From Alphaproteobacteria bacterium GM7ARS4 (GTDB lineage Bacteria > Pseudomonadota > Alphaproteobacteria > GM7ARS4), in assembly GCA_014332745.1 (NCBI GenBank), contig JACONL010000001.1, forward strand, positions 484,335 through 548,334: DNA of 64,000 bases, read 5' to 3'. A model generated the notes under the pieces. The model searched no databases and had not been told where the DNA came from. It was given only the letters and a program-made list of their open reading frames with translations. Within the stretch, counting starts at the first letter, position 1. Each line of letters begins with the position of its first letter. Shown one piece after another: positions 8,564 through 16,779 of the stretch. Both the position numbers and the translations under genes were made by a program.

Positions 8564-9859
8564 ATGTCTATTCCTTCCCTCAGTGACGAGCAAGAGAGGT
8601 TTAAGCGTGTCATGACAGGCAAAGAGACGTTGTTATCCATTGCTGTTGTCATAGGCGGTGGGATTGCTTCTGTGAAGAGTCTTATGCTGATACGTGCGTT
8701 GCGTGGGCGTGGTGTGCGGGTGATTCCTATTCTCAGTAAGGATGCCCATCGTTTCATCACACCTTTATCGGTTTCGGCGCTATCGGGTGGCGTTGTCTAT
8801 GACGACCTGTTTAGCGTTGGGGAAGGGGGAGGGGCGATGGCGCATGTCACATTGCCTCGCTCTGTGGACAAAGTCGTTGTAGCGCCTTTGACGGCAAGCC
8901 TCATGGCGCGTATGGCGTCTGGGAGCGCTGATGATATGGCATCAGCCTTTTTACTCGCCTGTGAGCCGTCGAAAATTCTCATCGCCCCGGCCATGAATCC
9001 GCGCATGTGGGCGAATAGCGCTGTGCAACGTAACCAGCATTTTCTGTTGGAGCAAGGCATGCGCTGTATAGGGCCTGAGGATGGCACAGCCGCATGTGGC
9101 GATGAAGGCATAGGGAGAATGACTGAACCAGACGCCATTGTGGAGAGGCTGTTAGAGGACGTCCCGATAGACAAGCCTCTCTTCCATGGCGGGCGTCGCC
9201 TCAAGGCGCTTGTGACGAGTGGCCCCACGCACGAGCCATTGGATGGCGTGCGTTATCTCACCAATCGTTCCTCTGGCAAGCAAGGCCATGCCATAGCGCA
9301 AGCGTTGCAACAGGCATGCATGGAGACGACCCTTATCTCTGGTCCCGTCACATGTGTCGACCCGCAAGGTGTCGAGGTTGTTCATGTCGATACAGCCCAT
9401 GCCATGTTCGATGCGTGCCTCGAGCATGGGGCGGTGGATGTGGCTGTGTGTGCTGCTGCTGTCAGTGATTGGCACATTCCCCGTGACAAGCGTGTTCTGG
9501 GTAAGTGGCCATCCGACACAGAGACACGCCGTGTGACGCTCCAAGCGACTTTGGATATTCTTAAGAGTATCGCTCAGGGAGAGAAGGGATTCACGCGTCC
9601 TCGCCTTGTCATTGGCTTTGCGGCAATGAGTGGTGAGGGTGGGCGTTCTGTTCTTGTTGAACAAGCACAACAAAAACGACAACGCAAAGGGTGTGATTGG
9701 ATGATGATGAATGATGTAGGGCGTGACCCCCATATTTTTGGTGGCGACAATAATCGGGTGACGTTCATGACGGACAAGGCGTGCGAGGAATGGCCTCTCA
9801 TGTCGAAGCATGATGTGGCGGTAAAACTGACAAAAAAAATCATAGACCACTTTATGTGA
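8564..9859 (+). CDS. coaBC: Bifunctional phosphopantothenoylcysteine decarboxylase / phosphopantothenate-cysteine ligase
   Basis: CoaBC (Dfp) carries out two consecutive steps of coenzyme A synthesis. The N-terminal CoaC flavoprotein domain (about residues 23-190) shows the substrate-binding PAMNPRMW and the active-site cysteine in GTAACGDEGIGRM. The CoaB ligase domain (about 208-431) shows TSGPTHEPLDGVRYLTNRS, CAAAVSDW, GFAA and the MNDV segment. The usual KIKK signature at the CoaB active site is replaced here by KRVLGKW, an oddity that could affect acyl-CMP turnover. At 431 aa the length is normal. The following Rrf2 gene starts essentially at the stop codon, so the two are likely one transcript. 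Confidence 0.93.
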   Translation: MSIPSLSDEQERFKRVMTGKETLLSIAVVIGGGIASVKSLMLIRALRGRGVRVIPILSKDAHRFITPLSVSALSGGVVYDDLFSVGEGGGAMAHVTLPRSVDKVVVAPLTASLMARMASGSADDMASAFLLACEPSKILIAPAMNPRMWANSAVQRNQHFLLEQGMRCIGPEDGTAACGDEGIGRMTEPDAIVERLLEDVPIDKPLFHGGRRLKALVTSGPTHEPLDGVRYLTNRSSGKQGHAIAQALQQACMETTLISGPVTCVDPQGVEVVHVDTAHAMFDACLEHGAVDVAVCAAAVSDWHIPRDKRVLGKWPSDTETRRVTLQATLDILKSIAQGEKGFTRPRLVIGFAAMSGEGGRSVLVEQAQQKRQRKGCDWMMMNDVGRDPHIFGGDNNRVTFMTDKACEEWPLMSKHDVAVKLTKKIIDHFM

Positions 9860-9873
9860 GGGAGAGGGAAGCT

Positions 9874-10347
9874 GTGCCAGACTATCGGTGCGATAAGCGT
9901 TTTTTCTTAGCTCTGTTGGCTGTTGTGGACATTGCCTACCATGGCGGCCATCGGCCTGTGCCTAGTCGTGATATTGTGGCGCGCCATCATATGACGAGAC
10001 GCCATCTTGACGTGCTGTTGGGGCAGCTCGTCATATCCCGTATTTTACAGAGTGTGCGGGGACCAAAGGGGGGGTATCTTCTTGGGCGCGAGCGCCGACG
10101 TATTTGCTTGCTCGATATTGCCCATGCCCTTGAGTCTTCCCATGCTGAGACAAAGGCCACGCGTCTTTTTTGTAATGCCATAGACCGTTCGCCCATTGTC
10201 TCTGACATTCTTCTTCCCCTTCGGCAAGAGTGGGAGGAGCGCCATGCCCGCATGCTCTCACAGCTGACTATCGACGACATCTGTGTGCGCGCAAGGGATA
10301 AGGGTATTGCCCAAGAATCCTTGTCCCATTTGGATTGGACGATTTAG
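9874..10347 (+). CDS. Rrf2-family transcriptional regulator
   Basis: A winged-helix regulator of about 157 residues. The N-terminal helix-turn-helix and the block MTRRHLDVLLGQLVISRILQ followed by RGPKGGYLL are the Rrf2/IscR signature (recognition helix and wing). IscR and RsrR-type members bind a [2Fe-2S] cluster through three cysteines after the wing; here only one cysteine is seen in that region (RLFCNAID), so a cluster of the IscR type is unlikely. GTG 9874 is preferred as start because GGGAGAGGGAA lies just before it; the frame stays open to GTG 9856, which overlaps the coaBC stop. The target genes are unknown. Confidence 0.8.
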   Translation: MPDYRCDKRFFLALLAVVDIAYHGGHRPVPSRDIVARHHMTRRHLDVLLGQLVISRILQSVRGPKGGYLLGRERRRICLLDIAHALESSHAETKATRLFCNAIDRSPIVSDILLPLRQEWEERHARMLSQLTIDDICVRARDKGIAQESLSHLDWTI

Positions 10348-10415
10348 CGTCTTTTGTTCTTGTTTTCTTCTCTTTTTTTCCCTATCTTTTGTGAAGATGG
10401 AGGGGGGTAGGTTTG

Positions 10416-11132
10416 ATGGATATGCAAGGGACGGATCTGGTGCTGACGAAACAACAACGTAAGCTGTTATTGCTTATTCACCATGTCTCTCAAGAGCGGG
10501 GTGTCGGCCCTTCTTATGACGAGATGTGTGACTGCATGTGCTTACGCTCTAAGTCTGGTATCCATCGTTTGCTCAATTGTTTGGAAGAGAGAGGCTATAT
10601 CAAGCGTCTCAAGAATCGCGCCCGCGCCGTCGAGGTCATTAAATTGCCTTCTTGTGAGCGCCAGCATGATGGTGGACGTGCCGATGGCGAGGCGCATGAT
10701 GCGATGCGTCCTTCTTTTGCATCGGACACGACCATCAATTTTTATGGCAACATTGCCGCAGGGGATCCCTTTACGGCTATGGTGCAAGACCATGAGACAT
10801 TTGACGTGGCGTCTTTTCTCATTGGTCGTGATAGGGAGAACTATTTTGCCCTCAGGGTGTCTGGCGACTCTATGATAGGGGAAGGGATTCACGAGGGTGA
10901 TATTGCCATCATTAAACGTGATGCCCAACCGAGGAATGGCTCGATCGTCGCCGCCTACATACGTGACAATCATCGTATCGATGGCGAGGTCACATTAAAG
11001 CGCCTACGTCGTCGCGGCAATTCTGTTGCTCTTGAGGCGGCAAATCCCGCCCATAAGGCGCAATTATACGGCGCGTCTCAGGTGCAATTTCAGGGGCGTT
11101 TAGTGGGTATCGTCCGCCGCTATGATAGGTAA
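10416..11132 (+). CDS. lexA: LexA repressor (SOS response)
   Basis: The SOS repressor and autoprotease. The N-terminal winged helix begins LTKQQRKLLLLIHH and continues GVGPSYDEM...SKSGIHRLLNCLEERGYIKR, the LexA DNA-binding pattern. The cleavage site is the Ala-Gly bond in NIAAGDP, and the S24 catalytic dyad is the serine in VSGDSMIGEGI and the lysine in GEVTLKRL. Length 238 aa fits alphaproteobacterial LexA. ATG 10416 follows GGAGGGGGG; a TTG immediately before is open but less likely. It converges on purD with a 14-nt gap. I could not find a convincing alphaproteobacterial SOS box upstream. Confidence 0.95.
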   Translation: MDMQGTDLVLTKQQRKLLLLIHHVSQERGVGPSYDEMCDCMCLRSKSGIHRLLNCLEERGYIKRLKNRARAVEVIKLPSCERQHDGGRADGEAHDAMRPSFASDTTINFYGNIAAGDPFTAMVQDHETFDVASFLIGRDRENYFALRVSGDSMIGEGIHEGDIAIIKRDAQPRNGSIVAAYIRDNHRIDGEVTLKRLRRRGNSVALEAANPAHKAQLYGASQVQFQGRLVGIVRRYDR

Positions 11133-11146
11133 AGGCATGGGACGTC

Positions 11147-12532
11147 TCACGCGACGTTGGCAGGGGCGACGTTGGTAGAGGCCACGTTGGTAGGCGCATG
11201 GGAAGGGGTGACGTCTATTTTGTTATTGAGGCGTGTTTGTTGGGCGATGTCTGTGCGGTAGGAGCATTGTTGCCATTGGATGTGCTTGGCGATGGCATAG
11301 GCTTTTTCTCGCGCTTGTTCGAGCGTATCGGCATGGCCCACAGCGGTGAGGACTCGTCCTGTCCCAGCCACAAGGGTTTCGTGTTCTATGCGGGTATTGG
11401 CGTGGAAGAGGACGCCTTCATGAGACGCGCGTGATGGCATGGTGATGGGGTGGCGTTGGGATGATGGCGAGGGGGAGGGGTAGTCTTTATCAACAAGGAC
11501 GACGCCGACGGTGGCAGAATGGTCGAGAGAGAGGTCTTGCTCGGTGATATGGTGGAGGTTGTGATGGGCGCATGCATGCATGGCATGGGCGAGTTGTCCT
11601 TGCAGGCGAGGCATCAGGACTTGGCACTCTGGGTCGCCGAATCGCGCATTGAATTCGAGGACGTGACATGCCTTCGTTTCCCTATGGACGATAAGCCCGC
11701 CATAGAGGACACCGCTATAGGGGCATCCTTGCTGTGCCATGGCGCGAATGGTGGGTGTGATGATGTCGTTGATGGCGCGTGTCTGTATCTCTTGGTTTTG
11801 TGTGTCGATTGTATAAGAACAGAAAGCGCCCATGCCTCCTGTTTGCGGTCCCTTGTCACCATCTTCGCGCCTTTTATAGTCAAAGCACATACCAAGGGGT
11901 TTTATGGTCTGTCCGTCTGTCATGACAAAGAGGCTCACTTCATCTCCTTCGAGGAATTCTTCGATGACGACATGCTGTCCCGCCTTTCCTAAGGCGCGTT
12001 CTTTCATGAGTCTATGGAGGGTGTGGCGTGCCTCTTGCTTATCGTGGCAGATAAAGACGCCTTTGCCTGAGGCGAGGCCATCGGCTTTGATGACCCAGGG
12101 GGATGGCATGGTTTCTAATGCGTGGCATGCCTCCTTGTGCGACAAGCAACGATGGGCGCGGGCTGTGGGGATGTTGTATTGAGCGCATAGTTGCTTCATC
12201 CATATTTTCGATGTCTCAAGGCGGGCAGCGGCTTGTGAGGGCGCAAAAACAGAGACGCCACGCTCTCTGAGCGCATCGCTTATGCCACAGGCAAGGGGTG
12301 CTTCAGGCCCGATAACAACGAGGTCGATGGCATGCGTCTTAATCCATTGACAGAGAGCATGGGAGTCATCGATGGCGATGGGATGGCAGGCAAGAGCATG
12401 CTGATACGTCATGCCATCATTGCCGGGGAGGCAAAAAATCTCGTGCGGCGCGCCTTGTTGGTCCTTCTCTTGGCTGAGACGCCATGCGATGGCATGTTCC
12501 CGCGCCCCTTGTCCTAATATGGCAATACGCAT
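11147..12532 (-). CDS. purD: Phosphoribosylamine-glycine ligase (GAR synthetase)
   Basis: Catalyses the ATP-dependent ligation of glycine to phosphoribosylamine in purine synthesis. The ATP-grasp enzyme is complete: the N-domain starts MRIAILGQGAREHAIAW, then VIGPEAPLACGISD, the ATP-grasp region WVIKADGLASGKGV, VVIEEFLEGDEVS and the PurD signature LEFNARFGDPECQVL, closing with GTGRVLTAVG. The last 20 or so residues are an unusual tail built of NVA units (TNVASTNVAPANVA), encoded by three 15-bp DNA repeats at 11151-11195, and are outside the normal fold. It is convergent with lexA and divergent from xseA (134-nt gap with no clear signal). Confidence 0.96.
   Translation of the reverse strand: MRIAILGQGAREHAIAWRLSQEKDQQGAPHEIFCLPGNDGMTYQHALACHPIAIDDSHALCQWIKTHAIDLVVIGPEAPLACGISDALRERGVSVFAPSQAAARLETSKIWMKQLCAQYNIPTARAHRCLSHKEACHALETMPSPWVIKADGLASGKGVFICHDKQEARHTLHRLMKERALGKAGQHVVIEEFLEGDEVSLFVMTDGQTIKPLGMCFDYKRREDGDKGPQTGGMGAFCSYTIDTQNQEIQTRAINDIITPTIRAMAQQGCPYSGVLYGGLIVHRETKACHVLEFNARFGDPECQVLMPRLQGQLAHAMHACAHHNLHHITEQDLSLDHSATVGVVLVDKDYPSPSPSSQRHPITMPSRASHEGVLFHANTRIEHETLVAGTGRVLTAVGHADTLEQAREKAYAIAKHIQWQQCSYRTDIAQQTRLNNKIDVTPSHAPTNVASTNVAPANVA
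11151..11195 (-). repeat. 15-bp tandem repeat at the purD 3' end
   Basis: Three adjacent 15-bp units on the plus strand, GCGACGTTGGCAGGG (11151-11165), GCGACGTTGGTAGAG (11166-11180) and GCCACGTTGGTAGGC (11181-11195). They are in frame and encode the NVA-rich C-terminal tail of PurD. They look like recent small duplications that diverged by point changes. Confidence 0.9.
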
Positions 12533-12666
12533 GGAAGCACTTCTTCACTCTACAATCGGGGATCACATTGATACCCTTATGACATCATCGCCATAGTGTA
12601 TAGTATGTCTGAGGGCCATGACAAGGGTGTCATGGTTAACATCGTCACGGGGAGTGAACATCGACT

Positions 12667-13860
12667 ATGCTTCATAGGCCAATTTATCGTGTGTCTGACA
12701 TCTCTGATGCTATCAAGGAGACGTTAGAACAGCGTTTTCGTGATGTGGCTGTGCGTGGGGAAGTGAGCAAAGTCTTTAAGTCATTGCAGGGTCATCTTTA
12801 TTTTTCCTTGAAGGACGATAAGGCTCTCTTGCATGTGGTGTGTTGGCGTTCGACAGCGCAGTCGCTTTCTATGGAATGGGAGGACGGGCTCGAGGTGGTC
12901 TGTTATGGGCGCGTGACATCGTATGGCGTGCGTTCCACCTATCAGTTGATAGCCCATGATGTCCGTCCGTCAGGGCATGGGGCGTTGTATCAAATGTTGG
13001 CGTCGCGGCGTCTGCGCTTAGAGAAGGAGGGTTTATTTGCGGAGTCGAGGAAGCGTCCTCTTCCTTTTCTTCCCAAGATTATCGGTGTTGTTTCGTCGCC
13101 GCAAGGGGCGGTGATTCATGATGTCATGCATCGTTTGAACGAGCGTTTTCCTCGTCCTGTCGTTCTTTGGCCTTGTGCTGTGCAAGGTGAGCGTGCGCCC
13201 CAAGAAATCTGTGCGGCATTGCGCGGTTTTGCGATGGCCGATGGCAAGAGTGTGCCTCGTGTGGATGTCATTATTGTGGCGCGTGGGGGTGGAAGCATCG
13301 AGGAACTTTGGAGTTTCAACGAAGAAGAGGTCGTACGTGCCATTGCCGCCAGCCCCATTCCCGTCATCTCTGCCATTGGCCATGAGACAGATACCACCCT
13401 TGCTGATTTCGTTGCGGACTATCGAGCCCCGACACCGACGGCGGCGGCAGAGCGTTGTGTGCCTGTGCGTCATCAACTCCACAAGCAATGTTTAGATACG
13501 ACACACCAGCTTGTATTGTCTATGGCGCGTCTCTATGACCATGGGTGTGAGCGTCATCGCGCCCTCACGGCGCGTCTTCCCATGCCTCAACGTTTCTTTG
13601 ACGCTCGGGGTGAGATGGTGCGCCTCCATGAGGGTCGACTACGCCAAGCCGTGACCCACACATTCTCGAGACAACAGCAAACGATGTGCCATGCCCAACG
13701 TCTCCTTGAAAGTTGTTCTCCTTATGCTACAATGAAGCGTGGCTATGCCATTGTCCGTCAAGATGGCGTTGTCAAAAATAGGAAGGATGCTTTATGCGAG
13801 GAAACGAACGAGCTCGAGATTTCTTTTTATGATGGCAAGGTCGATGCTGTGCTGACGTGA
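12667..13860 (+). CDS. xseA: Exodeoxyribonuclease VII large subunit
   Basis: The large subunit of the ssDNA-specific exonuclease that degrades single strands to oligonucleotides in repair. The N-terminal OB fold is VSDISDAIKETLEQ...VAVRGEVSKV...HLYFSLKD. The catalytic core holds PKIIGVVSSPQGAVIHD, VIIVARGGGSIEELWSFNEE, VISAIGHETDTTLADFVADYRAPTPTAAAE, and the C-terminal CSPYATMKRGYAIV block, all typical. At 397 aa it is slightly shorter than average, mostly in the coiled-coil middle. The M23 peptidase frame begins at the stop codon. The small subunit XseB is not in this window. Confidence 0.95.
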   Translation: MLHRPIYRVSDISDAIKETLEQRFRDVAVRGEVSKVFKSLQGHLYFSLKDDKALLHVVCWRSTAQSLSMEWEDGLEVVCYGRVTSYGVRSTYQLIAHDVRPSGHGALYQMLASRRLRLEKEGLFAESRKRPLPFLPKIIGVVSSPQGAVIHDVMHRLNERFPRPVVLWPCAVQGERAPQEICAALRGFAMADGKSVPRVDVIIVARGGGSIEELWSFNEEEVVRAIAASPIPVISAIGHETDTTLADFVADYRAPTPTAAAERCVPVRHQLHKQCLDTTHQLVLSMARLYDHGCERHRALTARLPMPQRFFDARGEMVRLHEGRLRQAVTHTFSRQQQTMCHAQRLLESCSPYATMKRGYAIVRQDGVVKNRKDALCEETNELEISFYDGKVDAVLT

Positions 13861-13931
13861 GAGAGGCCAGAGAGGCCTATGCGGTGCTTATTATGTGCTG
13901 TTCCTATGGTTTATGTGTCGTGAGGCGTGTT

Positions 13932-14777
13932 ATGTATCGTGTGATGAGGTTGATGTTTTGTGCCTTCTGTGGCGTTATCTGTTTTTCTGGGCAGAGCCAT
14001 GGGGGGGCGCAAGGGGGGGAGGGGAAGGCTTTTGTGATAGAGGGGGGAAGCACCGCTCAAGGTGGCTTGCTCTATGGGCATTCTTTGTCCGATGCTGAGG
14101 TGAAGGCGCGGGGTGGCTATCTTGTCTATTGTTCCAGCGGTCGTTTTATGCTCGCCATTCCTCCTTCTGCTGGCGAAGAGATTGTCCTCTTTGCCAAGCG
14201 TGGCGACAGAAAGGTTAAGAAACGTGTTCCTGTGACACAGCGTCGCTATGAGGTTGAGCATGTGGATGGGCTTCCGCAAGAGCAAATATCGCCTCCCGAG
14301 TCTGTGTGGGAGCGTATTCAAAAGGAAAGGGAACAGATCAAGGCATCGAGGGACGATACGATGGGGTGTCAGCGTAGCCCTCTTCCACGTTTTTCCTATC
14401 CTGTGAGGGGGAGGATAAGCGGTGTCTATGGGTCACGGCGTGTTTTTAACGGTGTGCAGAGAGCGCCTCATTTTGGGCTCGACATTGCCGCGCCTCAAGG
14501 CACAAAGATCACAGCGCCTTTAGACGGGCGGGTCATTCTGACAGGCAAGGATTTTTTCTATGCTGGCAATATCGTTATTCTTGACCATGGCATGGGTCTT
14601 TCTTCCCTCTATGCCCATATGGACTCCATTGCTGTCTCCTATGGCGACATGCTGAGGAGGGGTGATGTCATGGGTGAAGTAGGCGCAACAGGGCGCGCGA
14701 CGGGCCCCCACTTACATTGGGGGATTAATTTAGGGCCTTGGCCGCTTGACCCTGCGCTCTTGCTTGTTGAGCCTTAG
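13932..14777 (+). CDS. M23 (LytM/EnvC-type) metallopeptidase, exported
   Basis: A peptidoglycan DD-endopeptidase-type protein of about 281 residues. A hydrophobic stretch (VMRLMFCAFCGVICFSG) right after the ATG at 13932 looks like a signal peptide; TGAGG six nt upstream supports this start. An open frame reaches back to GTG 13857 and overlaps the xseA stop, so translational coupling is possible. The C-terminal LytM domain keeps the zinc ligands: His and Asp in HFGLDIAAPQGT, the LYAHMDS histidine, and GPHLHWGI. No LysM or coiled-coil region is evident, but a charged helix (WERIQKEREQIKAS) precedes the catalytic domain. Whether it cuts or activates amidases cannot be told. Its 3' end overlaps convergent lpxL by 53 nt. 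Confidence 0.85.
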   Translation: MYRVMRLMFCAFCGVICFSGQSHGGAQGGEGKAFVIEGGSTAQGGLLYGHSLSDAEVKARGGYLVYCSSGRFMLAIPPSAGEEIVLFAKRGDRKVKKRVPVTQRRYEVEHVDGLPQEQISPPESVWERIQKEREQIKASRDDTMGCQRSPLPRFSYPVRGRISGVYGSRRVFNGVQRAPHFGLDIAAPQGTKITAPLDGRVILTGKDFFYAGNIVILDHGMGLSSLYAHMDSIAVSYGDMLRRGDVMGEVGATGRATGPHLHWGINLGPWPLDPALLLVEP

Positions 14778-15723
14778 CGTAGTCGGCGGCGCGTTTGAGG
14801 CGTTGCGGGAAATTCCAACGATTATGAGTCCATAGCCATTGGTCGGGGTGGGCGCGAATCCACGTCTCGAACAGATTAAAGTATTGTTGTGTCATTTTCG
14901 TGATATTCCTATTGTTGTCGCGTTTTGGCGAGGGGAAAATGGGTTCTTCGATGGTAATGGTGAACGAGGAGCTCTCTTGCTCACGGCAGACATGGATGGG
15001 GACAATGGCGGTATGAAAGCGCACGGCAAGGCGCGCTGGCGTATCGGCGCATGCCGAACGATAGCCCATGAAGCGCACATGCGTTCCTTCATGGAATTTT
15101 TGGTCGGTCACGAATCCCACAGCTTCGCGTCTTTGTAAGGCAGAGAGTATTTTTTTGAGACTATCGCTGTCATTTTTTGCGGCAAAGTGGGTGGCGACGC
15201 AATCGCGCATTGGGCCTATCATTCTGTCGGCAAAGGGGTTGTTTGGTGGACGATAGGCGACGGTGATGGGATAGCCTAGTTGGCGCACGACAAGGGCAGC
15301 AATTTCCCAATTGCCAAAGTGGGCAGAGACACATATGACGGGTTTATCTCTTTGCAGGAAGCTTTCCAGCCGTTCGACATGACGTATGGTGGCGATGTTC
15401 GGATAGGGGCCTGTATGGTCGTAGAGACGCATATCTTTTAGGAAGGGATATTCGGCAGCAATACGTCCTATATTGCGCCACATGTGACGCATGACATCGT
15501 GACGTTTCTTCTCTGACATGGCTGGAAAAATCTGTCGTAGATTGCAGAGGACAATTTTTGTTGTCGCCAAGTGGGGGCCAACAATTTCGGCACAGCGCGC
15601 CGAGACATGAGAGGCGCGTGTTAATCCTAATATGCGAAAGAGCCTTATAGCGCACCATAGGAGTATGCCTTGGGGAACGTAGTACCATCTGAGAGGGAAT
15701 TTTTGCTTGGGGCGTCGTAGCAT
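14725..15723 (-). CDS. lpxL: Lipid A biosynthesis acyltransferase (LpxL/HtrB family)
   Basis: An inner-membrane acyltransferase that adds a secondary acyl chain to Kdo-lipid A precursors. The HX4E catalytic motif appears as HFGNWE in VICVSAHFGNWEIAAL, followed by YRPPNNPFADRMI and the conserved GFVTDQKFHEGTHVRFMG block that lines the active site. DQWLWTHNRW near the end is typical. One N-terminal hydrophobic anchor (GILLWCAIRLFRILGL) is visible. At 332 aa the length is normal. It is the last gene of the minus-strand msbA-waaA-lpxK-lpxL block, 8 nt after lpxK. Confidence 0.92.
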   Translation of the reverse strand: MLRRPKQKFPLRWYYVPQGILLWCAIRLFRILGLTRASHVSARCAEIVGPHLATTKIVLCNLRQIFPAMSEKKRHDVMRHMWRNIGRIAAEYPFLKDMRLYDHTGPYPNIATIRHVERLESFLQRDKPVICVSAHFGNWEIAALVVRQLGYPITVAYRPPNNPFADRMIGPMRDCVATHFAAKNDSDSLKKILSALQRREAVGFVTDQKFHEGTHVRFMGYRSACADTPARLAVRFHTAIVPIHVCREQESSSFTITIEEPIFPSPKRDNNRNITKMTQQYFNLFETWIRAHPDQWLWTHNRWNFPQRLKRAADYAKAQQARAQGQAAKALN

Positions 15724-15731
15724 GGATGCTC

Positions 15732-16751
15732 TTAAAGCTGTGCCAAGGAAGAAAGGACGAAATCGAGGAGCGCGTCCTCTTGATGGATGTGCAAACGCAA
15801 GGCAACGGGCATTATAGAGGATTGATAGGCGCGGGGCAAACGAACAAAATCTTTTTCCGTTGTGACGAGTGTTGCTTTCTTCTGGGTGGCGTCATTGAGC
15901 ATGAGGTCGAGCTGTTTTTTGGTGAGGACTGCATGGTCGGGATAGGCATAATGGGCGATGATGGGGGATGGCGTGGCGTCTTGTATCATCTCGAAAAAAT
16001 TGTGGGGAGGGGCGATGGCGGCGAAGGCGATGAGAGGGCGTGAGCCTTTGTTCTTGAGCTGGGTATCGTCGAGGGTTGCTGTGGCGCGGAAGATGGGGAG
16101 GGGTTTTTTTGTGACATGGTGAAGGAGGGGTGGCAGTGGCGGCTTTTTTTTATTTTTTTTCTGTTCGACCATGACGATTGCCTGGGTTTTGGCGAGGGCG
16201 TATGCCCATGGTTCGCGTAAAGGCCCTGCCGGCATGATGGCGTGGTTGCCAACGCCTTGATGGGGGTTGATGGCGAGGAGCGTGATGTCTCTTTTGAGGG
16301 ATGGGTGTTGCATGCCATCATCCATGATATAGCAATCGCCATCATGGCGTGCGCGCATAGCGCTTGTCGCACGGTTGCCGCCGACCCATGTGGGCGCATG
16401 GCGTGCGAGGAGCAAGGCTTCATCGCCTACATCGATGGCCGTATGGTGGGCGAGGTCGACACGACATGGCTGATGGTATTTTCCTCCATAGCCTCGTGTG
16501 AGGAACACAGGGCGGTATCCCTTGCGACGTAGCAGATGATTGAGGGCGATGGCCAGGGGCGTTTTACCACTTCCGCCGACAACGGCATTGCCAATACAGA
16601 GAACGGGATGGGGGGCTTGCTGGACTTTATGAAGGCGCTGAGAGAGCATGCTGGCCATGCCAAAGCACCATCCTAGAGGCATGAGACATGTCGAGAGGAT
16701 GGAACGTTCCTGCCACCAAAAACGCGGAGGGAAGACACGTAGCATGGTCAC
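15732..16751 (-). CDS. lpxK: Tetraacyldisaccharide 4'-kinase
   Basis: Phosphorylates the 4' position of tetraacyldisaccharide-1-phosphate to give lipid IVA, at the inner face of the cytoplasmic membrane. It has the family's Walker A VLCIGNAVVGGSGKTPLAIAL, preceded by the N-terminal membrane-associated segment, then VFLTRGYGGKY, VGDEALLLARHAPTWVG, and the Walker-B-like YIMDDGMQH. Length 339 aa is normal. It lies between waaA (28 nt upstream) and lpxL (8 nt downstream) on the minus strand, consistent with one lipid A operon. Confidence 0.95.
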   Translation of the reverse strand: MTMLRVFPPRFWWQERSILSTCLMPLGWCFGMASMLSQRLHKVQQAPHPVLCIGNAVVGGSGKTPLAIALNHLLRRKGYRPVFLTRGYGGKYHQPCRVDLAHHTAIDVGDEALLLARHAPTWVGGNRATSAMRARHDGDCYIMDDGMQHPSLKRDITLLAINPHQGVGNHAIMPAGPLREPWAYALAKTQAIVMVEQKKNKKKPPLPPLLHHVTKKPLPIFRATATLDDTQLKNKGSRPLIAFAAIAPPHNFFEMIQDATPSPIIAHYAYPDHAVLTKKQLDLMLNDATQKKATLVTTEKDFVRLPRAYQSSIMPVALRLHIHQEDALLDFVLSSLAQL

Positions 16752-16779
16752 ATGAGGTCTAGGGTGGGTCTAGGGTCTT

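Noticed and set aside
10356-10370. Possible SOS box (GTTC-N7-GTTC type) before lexA
   Set aside because: Reads GTTC, seven bases, CTTC; one half is wrong and the area is simply T-rich. Not convincing enough to list.
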